In this document: piece by piece, positions 33,339 to 42,389 of the stretch
Numbering within the stretch: the first letter of the stretch is position 1
Layout of the letters: every line of letters starts with the position of its first letter
Source of the DNA: Mucilaginibacter sp. PAMC 26640
Lineage (GTDB): Bacteria; Bacteroidota; Bacteroidia; Sphingobacteriales; Sphingobacteriaceae
Length of the DNA: 64,000 nucleotides
Assembly: GCA_001596135.1 (NCBI GenBank)
Contig: CP014773.1
Span: forward strand, 3,782,001-3,846,000
Direction of reading: 5' to 3'
Position numbers and translations under genes: made by a program
The notes under the pieces: model-generated
Seen by the model: the letters and a program-made list of their open reading frames with translations, nothing else
What the model was told of the DNA's origin: nothing
Database searches by the model: none

Positions 33339-35000
33339 ATGTCAGCTAACAGGCATACATTTATACAAATTCACCCTATAGACAACGTACTTGTTGCTTT
33401 AACGGATCTACCGCAGGGCACACTCGTTACCTTTAATGGTACAGTGTTAGTTTTGGCTAACGATGTGGCCGCCAAACACAAATTTACGCTGCAGCAACTA
33501 AATCCAGGTGATGAGATTTTTATGTACGGCGTTTTGGTGGGTAAAGCCAGTAGCGTTATCCTGCAGGGTGGCGTTGTAACCGTAAATAATATCGAACATG
33601 CTTCGGATAGTTTCGAACTGCAGGGGCGCAAAACGGAATGGCACCAACCTGATGTGGCGTCTTATCGCGATAAAACATTTATGGGCTTCCACCGTGCGGA
33701 TGGCTCGGTAGGTACTGCAAATTACTGGCTGGTTATCCCATTGGTTTTTTGTGAGAATAGGAATATCAATGTATTAAAAGACGCGTTATCTGCCAAATTA
33801 GGCTTCGCTAAGCCTAGAGGGTACGAAAACGAGGTAGATAGCCTGATTGACATGTATCAAACAGGTAAATCGGTGCAAGAGATCCTTGATGCGGACTTGC
33901 AGTTAAGTCCCGATCATCAGCCTGCCAACAAGTTGTTCCCGAATATTGATGGTATCAAATTTTTAAACCATGAGCTTGGTTGCGGCGGTACGCGTACAGA
34001 TTCTGATGCGCTTTGTGGCTTACTTGCCGGATATATTACCCATCCAAACGTGGCAGGCGCAACGGTGCTAAGTTTGGGTTGCCAGCATGCCCAGGCGGGT
34101 ATTTTACAGGAGGAGATTGCCAAACGCGACCCGGCCTTTAGCAAGCCGCTGATTATGCTGGAGCAGCAGCAACTCGGAACCGAAAGTAAATTACTTCATG
34201 AAGCTTTAAAGCAAACATTTGCAGGGCTGATCAAAGCTAATGAGCTGGAACGCAAACCGGCACCTTTATCAAAATTATGTATAGGGCTCGAGTGCGGCGG
34301 ATCTGATGGATTTTCCGGTATTTCTGCAAACCCGGCACTCGGATATTTATCGGATATATTGGTAAGCATAGGCGGCAGTGTTATCCTTGCCGAATTCCCC
34401 GAACTGTGCGGGGTAGAGCAGGAGCTAAGCGACCGCTGTATTGACGAGCCAACGGCGTTGAAATTTATGGATCTGATGCGCACCTACGCTGCGCGCGCAG
34501 AAGCGGACGGTTCGGGCTTTTATGCTAACCCTTCGCCTGGTAATATAAAAGATGGGCTAATCACTGATGCCATCAAATCTGCCGGTGCGGCAAAAAAAGG
34601 TGGTACATCTCCGGTGGCGGCTGTTTTGGATTATCCCGAGAAGGTAACTAAACCGGGTTTAAACTTATTGTGTACGCCAGGAAGCGATGTGGAAAGTACA
34701 ACCGCTGAAGTGGGCTCTGGTGCAAATATCGTTTTGTTTACCACGGGTTTGGGTACTCCAACAGGTAACCCGGTCACACCTGTAGTTAAACTTTCAACCA
34801 ATACCAAATTGTATAACCGTATGCCGGATATTATTGATATTAATTGCGGTACCATTATAGAGGGTGAAGAAACCATCCCCCAGGCGGCTGAGAGGATCTT
34901 GGATTATGTAATTGAGGTGGCAAGCGGCAATATCAAGCCGAAAGCTGTATTGCTTGGTCAGGATGATTTTATTCCCTGGAAAAGAGGGGTTTCATTATAA
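33339..35000 (+). CDS. UxaA-family (altronate dehydratase-type) sugar-acid dehydratase
   Basis: 553 aa. The N-terminal SAF-like domain (about 1-100, DNVLVALTDLPQG, NPGDEIFMYGVLVG) is joined to a C-terminal GD_AH domain (about 115-550) with FHRADGSVGTANYWLV, NHELGCGG, LSLGCQHAQ, GLECGGSDGFSGISANPALG and NCGTIIEGEETI; the conserved Cys and His fit an iron-dependent dehydratase. Known members act on D-altronate or D-galactarate. In this operon the missing step is L-fuconate dehydration, which Xanthomonas does with an enolase-superfamily enzyme, so this is probably the non-orthologous replacement. The start is 12 nt after the mutarotase stop. Confidence 0.85.
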   Translation: MSANRHTFIQIHPIDNVLVALTDLPQGTLVTFNGTVLVLANDVAAKHKFTLQQLNPGDEIFMYGVLVGKASSVILQGGVVTVNNIEHASDSFELQGRKTEWHQPDVASYRDKTFMGFHRADGSVGTANYWLVIPLVFCENRNINVLKDALSAKLGFAKPRGYENEVDSLIDMYQTGKSVQEILDADLQLSPDHQPANKLFPNIDGIKFLNHELGCGGTRTDSDALCGLLAGYITHPNVAGATVLSLGCQHAQAGILQEEIAKRDPAFSKPLIMLEQQQLGTESKLLHEALKQTFAGLIKANELERKPAPLSKLCIGLECGGSDGFSGISANPALGYLSDILVSIGGSVILAEFPELCGVEQELSDRCIDEPTALKFMDLMRTYAARAEADGSGFYANPSPGNIKDGLITDAIKSAGAAKKGGTSPVAAVLDYPEKVTKPGLNLLCTPGSDVESTTAEVGSGANIVLFTTGLGTPTGNPVTPVVKLSTNTKLYNRMPDIIDINCGTIIEGEETIPQAAERILDYVIEVASGNIKPKAVLLGQDDFIPWKRGVSL

Positions 35001-35012
35001 AAAGTTAAGTAT

Positions 35013-35777
35013 ATGTTCAGTTTAAAAGAAAAAACAGCCGTAATAACTGGCGGCGGCAGCGGTATAGGCAAAGCAATTTCGCAACTTTTTGCGAGGCAAG
35101 GTGCAGTTGTACACCTGATTGAATTAAATGCCGAAGCAGCAGAACTCACCGTAAAAGAAATCGAAGCTGAAGGTGGAAAAGCCTATGCCCATAGCGGCAA
35201 TGTTACCGATCAGCAGCAGATTGTATCGCTGTTTGAAACAATTGGTACCGTTGACATCCTGGTGAACAACGCCGGTATTGCCCACGTAGGTAATGTGGAA
35301 AAAACCAATGAGGAAGATTTTGACAGGGTTTACAGTGTTAACGTTAAAGGTGCTTATAACTGCGTATTTGCAGCTATCCCGCTGATGAAAGCCAATGGCG
35401 GCGGGGTTATCCTTAACATGGCCTCTATCGCATCCTGGGTGGGTTTAGCCGATAGGTTTGCCTACTCGATGAGCAAGGGTGCTATCCATGCCATGAGTAT
35501 GTCCATCGCGCGGGATTATATTAACGATAACATCCGCAGCAACAGTATTTCACCTGCAAGGGTGCATACCCCGTTTGTAGATGGTTTTATTGCTAAAAAT
35601 TATCCGGGCCGGGAAGAGGAGATGTTTGGCAAACTTTCAAAAAGCCAGCCCATAGGCCGTATGGCGCAACCGGCAGAGATAGCTGCACTGGCACTTTATT
35701 TATGCTCCGAAGAAGCTGGCTTCATCACCGGTAGTGATTACCCTATTGATGGTGGCTTTATAAAATTGAATAACTAA
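35013..35777 (+). CDS. SDR oxidoreductase, probable 2-keto-3-deoxy-L-fuconate dehydrogenase
   Basis: 254-aa classical short-chain dehydrogenase. Cofactor motif TGGGSGIG at 13-20, NNAG at the family position, catalytic Ser in NMASIAS and Y-x3-K as YSMSKGAIHAM. No Arg/Lys next to beta-2 (LIELNAE) suggests NAD use. In the non-phosphorylating L-fucose pathway, an SDR of this kind oxidises 2-keto-3-deoxy-L-fuconate at C4; the FAH enzyme that would cleave the product starts 6 nt downstream. Confidence 0.85.
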   Translation: MFSLKEKTAVITGGGSGIGKAISQLFARQGAVVHLIELNAEAAELTVKEIEAEGGKAYAHSGNVTDQQQIVSLFETIGTVDILVNNAGIAHVGNVEKTNEEDFDRVYSVNVKGAYNCVFAAIPLMKANGGGVILNMASIASWVGLADRFAYSMSKGAIHAMSMSIARDYINDNIRSNSISPARVHTPFVDGFIAKNYPGREEEMFGKLSKSQPIGRMAQPAEIAALALYLCSEEAGFITGSDYPIDGGFIKLNN

Positions 35778-35783
35778 TTACCT

Positions 35784-36641
35784 ATGAAATTAATAAGATA
35801 CGGCGCTGCCGGAAGTGAAAAACCGGGTGTAATTATCAATGACATCCGCTATGATGTTTCGGCATTTGTAAAAGATTTTAATGAAGAGTTCTTCGCCAGT
35901 GATGGCTTATCATCACTGAAAGAATATATAGGAGAGAACAGCGGTTTGCTGGTGAAAATAAGCGACGATGAACGCTTAGGAAGCCCGGTGGCCAGGCCAT
36001 CAAAAATATTGTGTATTGGCCTGAACTACGCCGATCACGCTAAAGAAACTAATGTACCGCTTCCGCCGGAACCTATCTTGTTTATGAAGAGCACCACTTC
36101 GCTGGTTGGGCCAAATGACAATATCATGATCCCGAAGGACTCTGAAAAAACCGACTGGGAAGTTGAACTGGGCGTTGTGATCGGCAAAAAAGCATCATAT
36201 GTAGAAGAAGCTGATGCTGAAAGTTATATAGCAGGTTATGTATTGCATAATGATGTATCCGAACGTGCTTTTCAGCTGGAGCGTAACGGCACTTGGGATA
36301 AAGGAAAAGGCTGCGATACCTTTGCGCCAATGGGCCCTTATCTGGCTACGCCGGATGAGATAGAAGATATCCACAACGTTAGGCTTTGGTTAACGGTAAA
36401 TGGCGAAAAAATGCAGGATGGCACAACGTCCAATCTAATCTTTAACATTCCATTCCTGATATCATATTGCAGCCAGTTTATGACATTGCTGCCCGGGGAT
36501 GTTATATCAACCGGCACACCCGCGGGGGTAGGTTTAGGCTTTAAGCCGCCGATTTATTTAAAGCCCGGCGACGTTGTTGAATTGGGGATTGATGGCTTGG
36601 GTACCGCTAAACAGCAGGTAGTGGCGTATGCAAAAGATTGA
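35784..36641 (+). CDS. FAH-family hydrolase, probable 2,4-diketo-3-deoxy-L-fuconate hydrolase
   Basis: 285 aa. A short N-terminal domain (about 1-65) is followed by the fumarylacetoacetase fold: ILCIGLNYADHAKE, EPILFMKSTTSLVGPND, then DWEVELGVVIGKKA with the metal ligands Glu-x-Glu and later Asp (VLHNDVSERAFQ), and STGTPAGVGLG at the C-terminus. It would split 2,4-diketo-3-deoxy-L-fuconate to pyruvate and L-lactate. It overlaps the next gene by 14 nt, so translation is coupled. Confidence 0.9.
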   Translation: MKLIRYGAAGSEKPGVIINDIRYDVSAFVKDFNEEFFASDGLSSLKEYIGENSGLLVKISDDERLGSPVARPSKILCIGLNYADHAKETNVPLPPEPILFMKSTTSLVGPNDNIMIPKDSEKTDWEVELGVVIGKKASYVEEADAESYIAGYVLHNDVSERAFQLERNGTWDKGKGCDTFAPMGPYLATPDEIEDIHNVRLWLTVNGEKMQDGTTSNLIFNIPFLISYCSQFMTLLPGDVISTGTPAGVGLGFKPPIYLKPGDVVELGIDGLGTAKQQVVAYAKD

Positions 36642-37455
36642 TGCACATCAGCACTTTTGGCACTATCACCCGGTAAAAGATGCCTGGATCACCGCTGATA
36701 TGGCGGTGATTCAAAAGGATTTTATGCCCGAGGACCTGTTACCTGTACTTAAAGAGAATACGATTGATGGTTGCATTGCCGTACAGGCCAGCCAAAATGA
36801 GGAAGAGAATATTTTCCTGACCCAGTTGGCTACAAGCTATCCGTCTATCAAAGGCATAGTAGGCTGGGTTGATCTGCAGGCAGACGATATAGACGACAAA
36901 CTACAGTTGCACGTACTTAACCCGTTTATTAAAGGATTTAGGCATGTGTTGCAGGCTGAGCCAAATGAGTTTATGCTGGCTGAAAAGTTTATGCGGGGTA
37001 TCTCGCTGCTGGCAAAGTACAATTTTACTTATGATATCCTGATCAATTGCGGGCAGGTTAGACATGCTGAAAAACTGGTGCGTGCCTTTCCAACACAGCG
37101 TTTCGTGATAGATCACCTGGCTAAGCCAATGATCACTTCACAGGTAATAGAGGGGTGGAAGCAGGATATGGAGGCATTAGCACAACACCAAAATGTATGC
37201 TGCAAGATATCCGGTTTTTGCACTGAAGCGGACTGGCAAAACTGGACTCATCAGCACGTCGCTCCCTATTTTGATGCAGTGTTCAACGCTTTTGGCCCAA
37301 ACCGGGTTATGTTTGGCTCAGACTGGCCGGTTAATTTACTGGCCGGTGGTTACAATAAAACAGTGCATTGCCTTAGGGAGTACACAGCCGGATTTTCTGC
37401 TCCAGACCAGGATAAATTCTGGGGCGGTAACGCTGCTGATTTTTACAATTTATAA
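36628..37455 (+). CDS. Amidohydrolase-family sugar lactonase, probable L-fuconolactonase
   Basis: 275-aa TIM barrel of the amidohydrolase superfamily. KIDAHQHFW at the N-terminus gives the HxH metal motif, followed by ILINCGQVRHAEK, FVIDHLAKP (metal-ligand His), CCKISGFCTEA and FGSDWPVNLL (catalytic Asp). It fits the 2-pyrone-4,6-dicarboxylate/L-fuconolactone lactonase group. It would open the lactone made by the last operon gene. The start lies inside the preceding gene; ATG at 36628 is the only good one. Confidence 0.88.
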   Translation: MQKIDAHQHFWHYHPVKDAWITADMAVIQKDFMPEDLLPVLKENTIDGCIAVQASQNEEENIFLTQLATSYPSIKGIVGWVDLQADDIDDKLQLHVLNPFIKGFRHVLQAEPNEFMLAEKFMRGISLLAKYNFTYDILINCGQVRHAEKLVRAFPTQRFVIDHLAKPMITSQVIEGWKQDMEALAQHQNVCCKISGFCTEADWQNWTHQHVAPYFDAVFNAFGPNRVMFGSDWPVNLLAGGYNKTVHCLREYTAGFSAPDQDKFWGGNAADFYNL

Positions 37456-37463
37456 TACGCATA

Positions 37464-38243
37464 ATGGATTTGCAATTAAAAGATAAGGTGATCATCGTAA
37501 CCGGTGGCGCCAGGGGGATAGGCAAAGGAATTGCCGTATTATTGGCGCAGGAGGGAGCAATTCCATTCATTATAAGCCGTACGGAAGAAGAGAATTTACA
37601 TACTGTTAAAGAAATAGAACGAGCCGGGGGTAAATGTTTCCAAACCGTGGCTCAATTAACTGATCCTGCGGCTTGTGAACTGGCTGTTATGGAAGTGGTA
37701 AAAGTTTGCGGACGTATTGACGGCCTGGTTAACAATGCGGGTGAAAACGATGGCGTTGGCTTGCTCAACGGCAGCTACGACAAATTTGTGCAGTCATTGC
37801 ACAAGAATTTGATACACTATTACATGGTGGCACATCATGCAGTTCCCGAACTGATAAAAACACAGGGAAGTATTGTGAACATTGGCTCTAAGGTAGCCGA
37901 TACCGGGCAGGGGGGCACGTCAGCTTATGCCGCGGCCAACGGTGGCCGGAATGCTTTAACCCGCGAGTGGGCGGTGGAACTGCTGCCGCATAAAATTCGT
38001 GTAAATGCTGTAATTGTTGCCGAATGTTACACTCCCTTATACGACAGGTGGATAAAAACGCTTCCTAATCCGGAGGAGAAATTGTCATCCATCGTATCCC
38101 ATATCCCGCTAGGTAAACGGATGACAACCGTTGAAGAGATAGCGAGCATGGTTGCCTTTTTGTTGTCGCCGGTTTCCAGTCATACTACCGGGCAGATCAC
38201 CTACGTAGACGGAGGTTATACACACCTCGACAGGTCGATTTAG
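37464..38243 (+). CDS. SDR oxidoreductase, probable L-fucose dehydrogenase
   Basis: 259-aa classical SDR. Cofactor motif TGGARGIGKG, NNAGEND at beta-4, catalytic Ser in NIGSKVAD and Y-x3-K as YAAANGGRNAL with Lys replaced by Gly/Arg. The usual YxxxK is not complete: Tyr is followed by AAAN. The C-terminal VIVAECYTPLYDRW matches a branch annotated as L-fucose dehydrogenase. It would oxidise L-fucopyranose to the lactone. Because of the changed active-site Lys the activity needs testing. Confidence 0.75.
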   Translation: MDLQLKDKVIIVTGGARGIGKGIAVLLAQEGAIPFIISRTEEENLHTVKEIERAGGKCFQTVAQLTDPAACELAVMEVVKVCGRIDGLVNNAGENDGVGLLNGSYDKFVQSLHKNLIHYYMVAHHAVPELIKTQGSIVNIGSKVADTGQGGTSAYAAANGGRNALTREWAVELLPHKIRVNAVIVAECYTPLYDRWIKTLPNPEEKLSSIVSHIPLGKRMTTVEEIASMVAFLLSPVSSHTTGQITYVDGGYTHLDRSI

Positions 38244-38280
38244 ATATATATCTACGCTCTGGCATAGTCGAACATTTAAA

Positions 38281-38317
38281 AAACAAAGCAGGCGCAAATG
38301 CCTGCTTTGTTTTTTAT
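38281..38317 (+). terminator. Intrinsic terminator of the L-fucose operon
   Basis: A 12-bp perfect stem AACAAAGCAGGC/GCCTGCTTTGTT with a 6-nt loop GCAAAT and a T-rich tail. Confidence 0.92.
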
Positions 38318-38479
38318 AGGATTAATTACCGCTCTCATCAGACAGGGTTTTTTACAAAATGTCATTCTTTATTGGATGATTTTTTTGGCAAGCAATCAGC
38401 TTTTTTTGCCGCTAATTTCATAGCTTGCCTTCTTAGGATATTGCTGATCAACCAGCTGTATCTCATCATTCAAAATATC

Positions 38480-40675
38480 ATGAAGCTAATATTTTCTGTT
38501 ACGTCAGCTATTATTTTAGCGGGCGCTGTTTTGTCGTGTCAAAGGTCAAAGCCACAAGTAGGGGAAGAATATAGAGGATGGTCGGCCTATGGCGGTACAA
38601 AAGATGGCTCTCGATATTCTACCAGTGAGGAAATAAACCTGCAAAATGTGACCCGTTTAAAACAGGTCTGGTTTTATTGTACAAATGATAAAGATACTGC
38701 CGGTAAAACACAAAACCAGTGTAACCCAATTATGGTGGAAGGAATGCTATATGGCTCTTCACCCAAACTGAAGCTTTTCTCTCTAAATGCAGCTACCGGT
38801 AAACAAAACTGGATCTTTGATCCGGCCTCGGTTGATACTGTTGGGCGAAACCAACCGATGGCTTATTATAAAGTGAACAGAGGTGTGGTTTACTGGCAGG
38901 ATGCCGATGGCAACAACAAGCGGGTGTTTTACAATGTGGGGAATAAGGTTTACTGCATCGATATACAAACCGGCAAGCCTGTGCTAAACTTCGGTGATGG
39001 CGGCTATTTGGACATGACCGAAAACGTGGGCCGCACAGTCCACTCGTTCGTGGCATCTACAACACCCGGGATTATTTATAAAAATGTACTCATCATGGGC
39101 GTGCGCGTGGCCGAGAGTGAAGATGCCGCACCTGCACCTATCCGCGCTTATGATGCCCTAACCGGTAAATTACGCTGGAGTTTCAATACCATACCACATC
39201 CCGGCGAAAAGGGCTATGAAACCTGGGAGAACAAAGATGCCTGGAAAACACTTGGCGGTGCCAATAACTGGTCGGGTATGTCGCTGGATGAGCAACGCGG
39301 AATTGTTTATATCCCAACAGGTTCCATCGGGGGTGATTTTTATGGCGGTAACCGAAAGGGCACTAACCTCTACGCTAATTCGCTGATTGCTCTAAATGCC
39401 GGTACAGGTAAATACATCTGGCATTTCCAGTTTGTACACCATGATCTCTGGGACCGCGACCTTCCGGCCAATCCTAACCTGGTGACCATAAAACACAAAG
39501 GTAAAATCATAGATGCGGTTGCCCAGATCACCAAGAACGGCTATATTTTTATGTTCGACCGAACGAATGGAAAACCCATTTTCCCGATCAATGAAGTGCC
39601 CGTGCCAATTAACGGGCTGCCCGGCGAGCAGCCTTGGCCAACGCAGCCTATCCCCACGTTGCCGCAGCCTTTTGCCCGGCAAAATTTTGGGCCTGGGGAT
39701 GTTACCGACATCAGCCCGGAAACTCATAAAGATATGATGGGGAAATATCTGAAAGTAAAAAATCGGGCGATGTTCAGTCCGCCAAGCAAGGAAGGCGGCT
39801 GGATCTTCCCCGGGTTTGATGGTGGCGGAGAATGGGGCGGGGCTGCGGTAGACCAGCAAACCAAGATCATGTATATCAACAGCAGTGAAATGCCCTGGGC
39901 CCAGGTAATGATAGATGTACCTAAGAACGATAAAAATGACCACACACTTGCCGGTGCCGGGCATGCTGTTTATAATCAGCGCTGTATAGCCTGCCACGGT
40001 GCAGATTTAAAAGGTAACGGATCCAGCATACCATCATTACTAGTTCTCGAAAAGAAGTACAACGAATTACAGGTACGCAACATTATTGAGAACGGGCGCA
40101 ATATGATGCCATCGTTCAAAGCCATACCCGAAGGTGAAAAGAAGGCACTAGTCAGCTTTTTGCTCAAGCTGCCCGAGAAGGAAGCAACCGGCCCAACAGG
40201 CAGGGGCGGCTTACAGCAAACATTAACAGTTGATAAGAATAGTTTGCCATCTGCACCTTATACCATGGCAGGCTACAACCGGTTTGTTGATAAAGACGGA
40301 TACCCGGGCATTAAACCGCCATGGGGTACTTTAAACGCAGTGGATCTTACCACTGGTAAACTGTTATGGAAAGTACCGCTGGGGGAATTTGCTGAACTCA
40401 CTAAAAAAGGCATCCCCATCACGGGTACAGAAAATTATGGCGGTCCGCTGGTTACCAAAGGTGGCTTGGTTTTTATAGCCGCCACCAAAGATGAAAAGAT
40501 TTGTGCATTTGACAAAAAAAACGGTAAGATGGTTTGGCAGGCTCAACTTCCGGCAGCTGGGTACGCCACACCAGCTGCATATGAGATAGACGGGAAGCAA
40601 TATATTGTGATAGCATGCGGCGGCGGCAAGATCGGTAGCAAATCGGGAGATAGTTATGTGGCGTTTGCATTGTAA
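38480..40675 (+). CDS. PQQ-dependent dehydrogenase with cytochrome c domain inserted in the propeller (lipoprotein)
   Basis: 731 aa from ATG 38480; the longer frame is not secretory. Signal peptide ends in lipobox AVLSC (Cys20). An eight-bladed PQQ propeller has W-motif blades such as TGKQNWIFDPAS, TGKLRWSFNTIPHP, GKYIWHFQFVHHDLWDRD and NGKMVWQAQLPAAG. A class I cytochrome c segment with QRCIACHGADLKG sits at about residues 500-570, between blades. Such enzymes oxidise sugars or alcohols in the periplasm and pass electrons to heme c. The substrate is unknown. It is followed 58 nt later by a molybdenum hydroxylase operon. Confidence 0.88.
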   Translation: MKLIFSVTSAIILAGAVLSCQRSKPQVGEEYRGWSAYGGTKDGSRYSTSEEINLQNVTRLKQVWFYCTNDKDTAGKTQNQCNPIMVEGMLYGSSPKLKLFSLNAATGKQNWIFDPASVDTVGRNQPMAYYKVNRGVVYWQDADGNNKRVFYNVGNKVYCIDIQTGKPVLNFGDGGYLDMTENVGRTVHSFVASTTPGIIYKNVLIMGVRVAESEDAAPAPIRAYDALTGKLRWSFNTIPHPGEKGYETWENKDAWKTLGGANNWSGMSLDEQRGIVYIPTGSIGGDFYGGNRKGTNLYANSLIALNAGTGKYIWHFQFVHHDLWDRDLPANPNLVTIKHKGKIIDAVAQITKNGYIFMFDRTNGKPIFPINEVPVPINGLPGEQPWPTQPIPTLPQPFARQNFGPGDVTDISPETHKDMMGKYLKVKNRAMFSPPSKEGGWIFPGFDGGGEWGGAAVDQQTKIMYINSSEMPWAQVMIDVPKNDKNDHTLAGAGHAVYNQRCIACHGADLKGNGSSIPSLLVLEKKYNELQVRNIIENGRNMMPSFKAIPEGEKKALVSFLLKLPEKEATGPTGRGGLQQTLTVDKNSLPSAPYTMAGYNRFVDKDGYPGIKPPWGTLNAVDLTTGKLLWKVPLGEFAELTKKGIPITGTENYGGPLVTKGGLVFIAATKDEKICAFDKKNGKMVWQAQLPAAGYATPAAYEIDGKQYIVIACGGGKIGSKSGDSYVAFAL

Positions 40676-40732
40676 CCAATTGATTTGTTAAAAGATTTAA
40701 ATTATTATCGCTAAACATTTACCTCTAAAGAA

Positions 40733-41404
40733 ATGTTATTTCGCTATAATTCTTTTATAGTGGAAAATCAATATAGCAATGAATTTGCCGCTGAAGATAA
40801 TTCTTCAGGAGGCACCACCCGGCGTGGGTTTTTATCGCAACTAACGTTCGCCGGTGCAGGGTTAACGCTTGCACCTATACTCACTGGTACCCGGGTTGAA
40901 GCAGCAGAGAATGCTCCTGCAGAAGCTACAGCGGTAGAAAATAATGCAATAAGCCTTACTGTTAATGGCAAAAAGTATAGCCTGGAATCTGATTCAAGGG
41001 TTACTTTGCTGGATGCGTTGCGCGAGCGGTTAGCGATGCCCGGCACCAAAAAAGGCTGCGACCACGGGCAATGCGGTGCTTGCACCGTATTGGTCAATGG
41101 CAGGCGGGTCAATTCCTGCCTCACATTTGCAGCCATGTGTGAAGGTGATGAGATTACTACTATTGAAGGCCTTGCCAGTGCCGACACCTTGCATCCAATG
41201 CAGGAAGCCTTCCTCAAACATGATGCTTTCCAGTGCGGATATTGCACGCCAGGCCAGATCTGCTCTGCAGTAGGATTGGTAAGCGAGGGGCGCGCTAAAT
41301 CAGATGAAGAAATTAAGGAATCAATGAGCGGTAACATATGTCGCTGCGGTGCTTACCGCAACATTGTTTCTGCTATAAAAGAAGTTCAAAACACCCACGC
41401 ATAA
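40733..41404 (+). CDS. [2Fe-2S] small subunit of a PaoABC-like molybdenum hydroxylase, Tat-exported
   Basis: 223 aa. Residues about 28-62 carry a twin-arginine signal (TTRRGFLSQLTFAGAG). Two 2Fe-2S domains: plant-type CDHGQCGACTVLVNGRRVNSC and helical CGYCTPGQIC...CRCG. It passes electrons from the molybdenum site to FAD. Only this subunit has an export signal, so the FAD and molybdenum subunits would travel with it as a folded complex. It is first of a three-gene run with 1-nt and overlapping spacing. Confidence 0.92.
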   Translation: MLFRYNSFIVENQYSNEFAAEDNSSGGTTRRGFLSQLTFAGAGLTLAPILTGTRVEAAENAPAEATAVENNAISLTVNGKKYSLESDSRVTLLDALRERLAMPGTKKGCDHGQCGACTVLVNGRRVNSCLTFAAMCEGDEITTIEGLASADTLHPMQEAFLKHDAFQCGYCTPGQICSAVGLVSEGRAKSDEEIKESMSGNICRCGAYRNIVSAIKEVQNTHA

Positions 41405-41405
41405 C

Positions 41406-42389
41406 ATGGAACCATTTAAATTTTTAAAGGTACAGGATAGCCTGGCTGCATTAAATAATACCTCGGCTCCGAATACAAAGTTTATTGCCGGGGGCACCAA
41501 TCTCATCGATCTGATGAAACTCAATATCGAAACACCAAAACAGGTGGTAGATATTAACCGGCTAAAATTAAATACGGTAGAAAAGCTACCTAATGGCGGC
41601 GTGAGGATTGGCGCGTTGGTAAAAAACAGCGATCTTGCTTATCATCCGCTTATTAAAGATAATTATAAGGTTTTATCTGAGGCTTTACTTTCAGGCGCAT
41701 CCGCACAACTTCGCAATATGGCCAGTGTGGGCGGTAATCTTTTGCAGCGTACGCGCTGTCCTTATTTTTACAATACAGAGTTTCCGTGTAACAAACGCAT
41801 TCCGGGTTCGGGATGTCCGGCTATAAACGGTCATAACCGCAATAACGCTATTTTAGGTACAAGCGAAGCCTGCATTGCAGCTCATCCATCTGATATGTGT
41901 GTGGCTATGGCCGCATTAGGAGCTATCATTAACGTGCAGGGATCAAAAGGTAACCGGGCGATACCCTTTGCAGATTTTCATCTGCTGCCTGGTAAAACGC
42001 CAAATTTAGAAACAACACTGCACCATGGCGAACTGATTACATCAGTTGATCTTCCGGCAATAAATTATGGCGCTAAGTCGCATTACTTAAAGGTAAGGGA
42101 TCGTGCTTCATACGAGTTCGCACTTACATCGGCTGCCGTAATTTTAAACATACAGGCTGGCAAAATTGTAAAGGCACATGTAGCGCTGGGTGGCGTAGGT
42201 ACCAAACCATGGCGCTCTGATGCAGCAGAAAGAGTCTTAATTGGTGCGTCTGCAAATCAAAAAACTTATACTGCAGCCGCAGAGGCAGCTTTAAGCCAGG
42301 CAAAAGGCTACAAGTACAACAACTTTAAAATTGAATTGGCAAAACGCACCTTGATGCGTGCCTTAACCACAGTAGGAGGTATAGCATGA
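41406..42389 (+). CDS. FAD subunit of a PaoABC-like molybdenum hydroxylase
   Basis: 327 aa, xanthine-dehydrogenase subunit M type. FAD motifs FIAGGTNLIDLMK and the region SVGGNLLQR are present. An insertion holds four cysteines (RTRCPYFY, PCNKR, GSGCPAI, SEACIAA) matching the extra [4Fe-4S] site known in E. coli PaoB. C-terminal FAD-binding domain with HVALGGVGTKPWR. It overlaps the next gene by 4 nt (ATGA). No signal peptide. Confidence 0.93.
   Translation: MEPFKFLKVQDSLAALNNTSAPNTKFIAGGTNLIDLMKLNIETPKQVVDINRLKLNTVEKLPNGGVRIGALVKNSDLAYHPLIKDNYKVLSEALLSGASAQLRNMASVGGNLLQRTRCPYFYNTEFPCNKRIPGSGCPAINGHNRNNAILGTSEACIAAHPSDMCVAMAALGAIINVQGSKGNRAIPFADFHLLPGKTPNLETTLHHGELITSVDLPAINYGAKSHYLKVRDRASYEFALTSAAVILNIQAGKIVKAHVALGGVGTKPWRSDAAERVLIGASANQKTYTAAAEAALSQAKGYKYNNFKIELAKRTLMRALTTVGGIA

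Noticed and set aside
39392..39997. 201-aa minus-strand frame
   Set aside because: Shadow of the PQQ dehydrogenase; the sense frame has all blade motifs.
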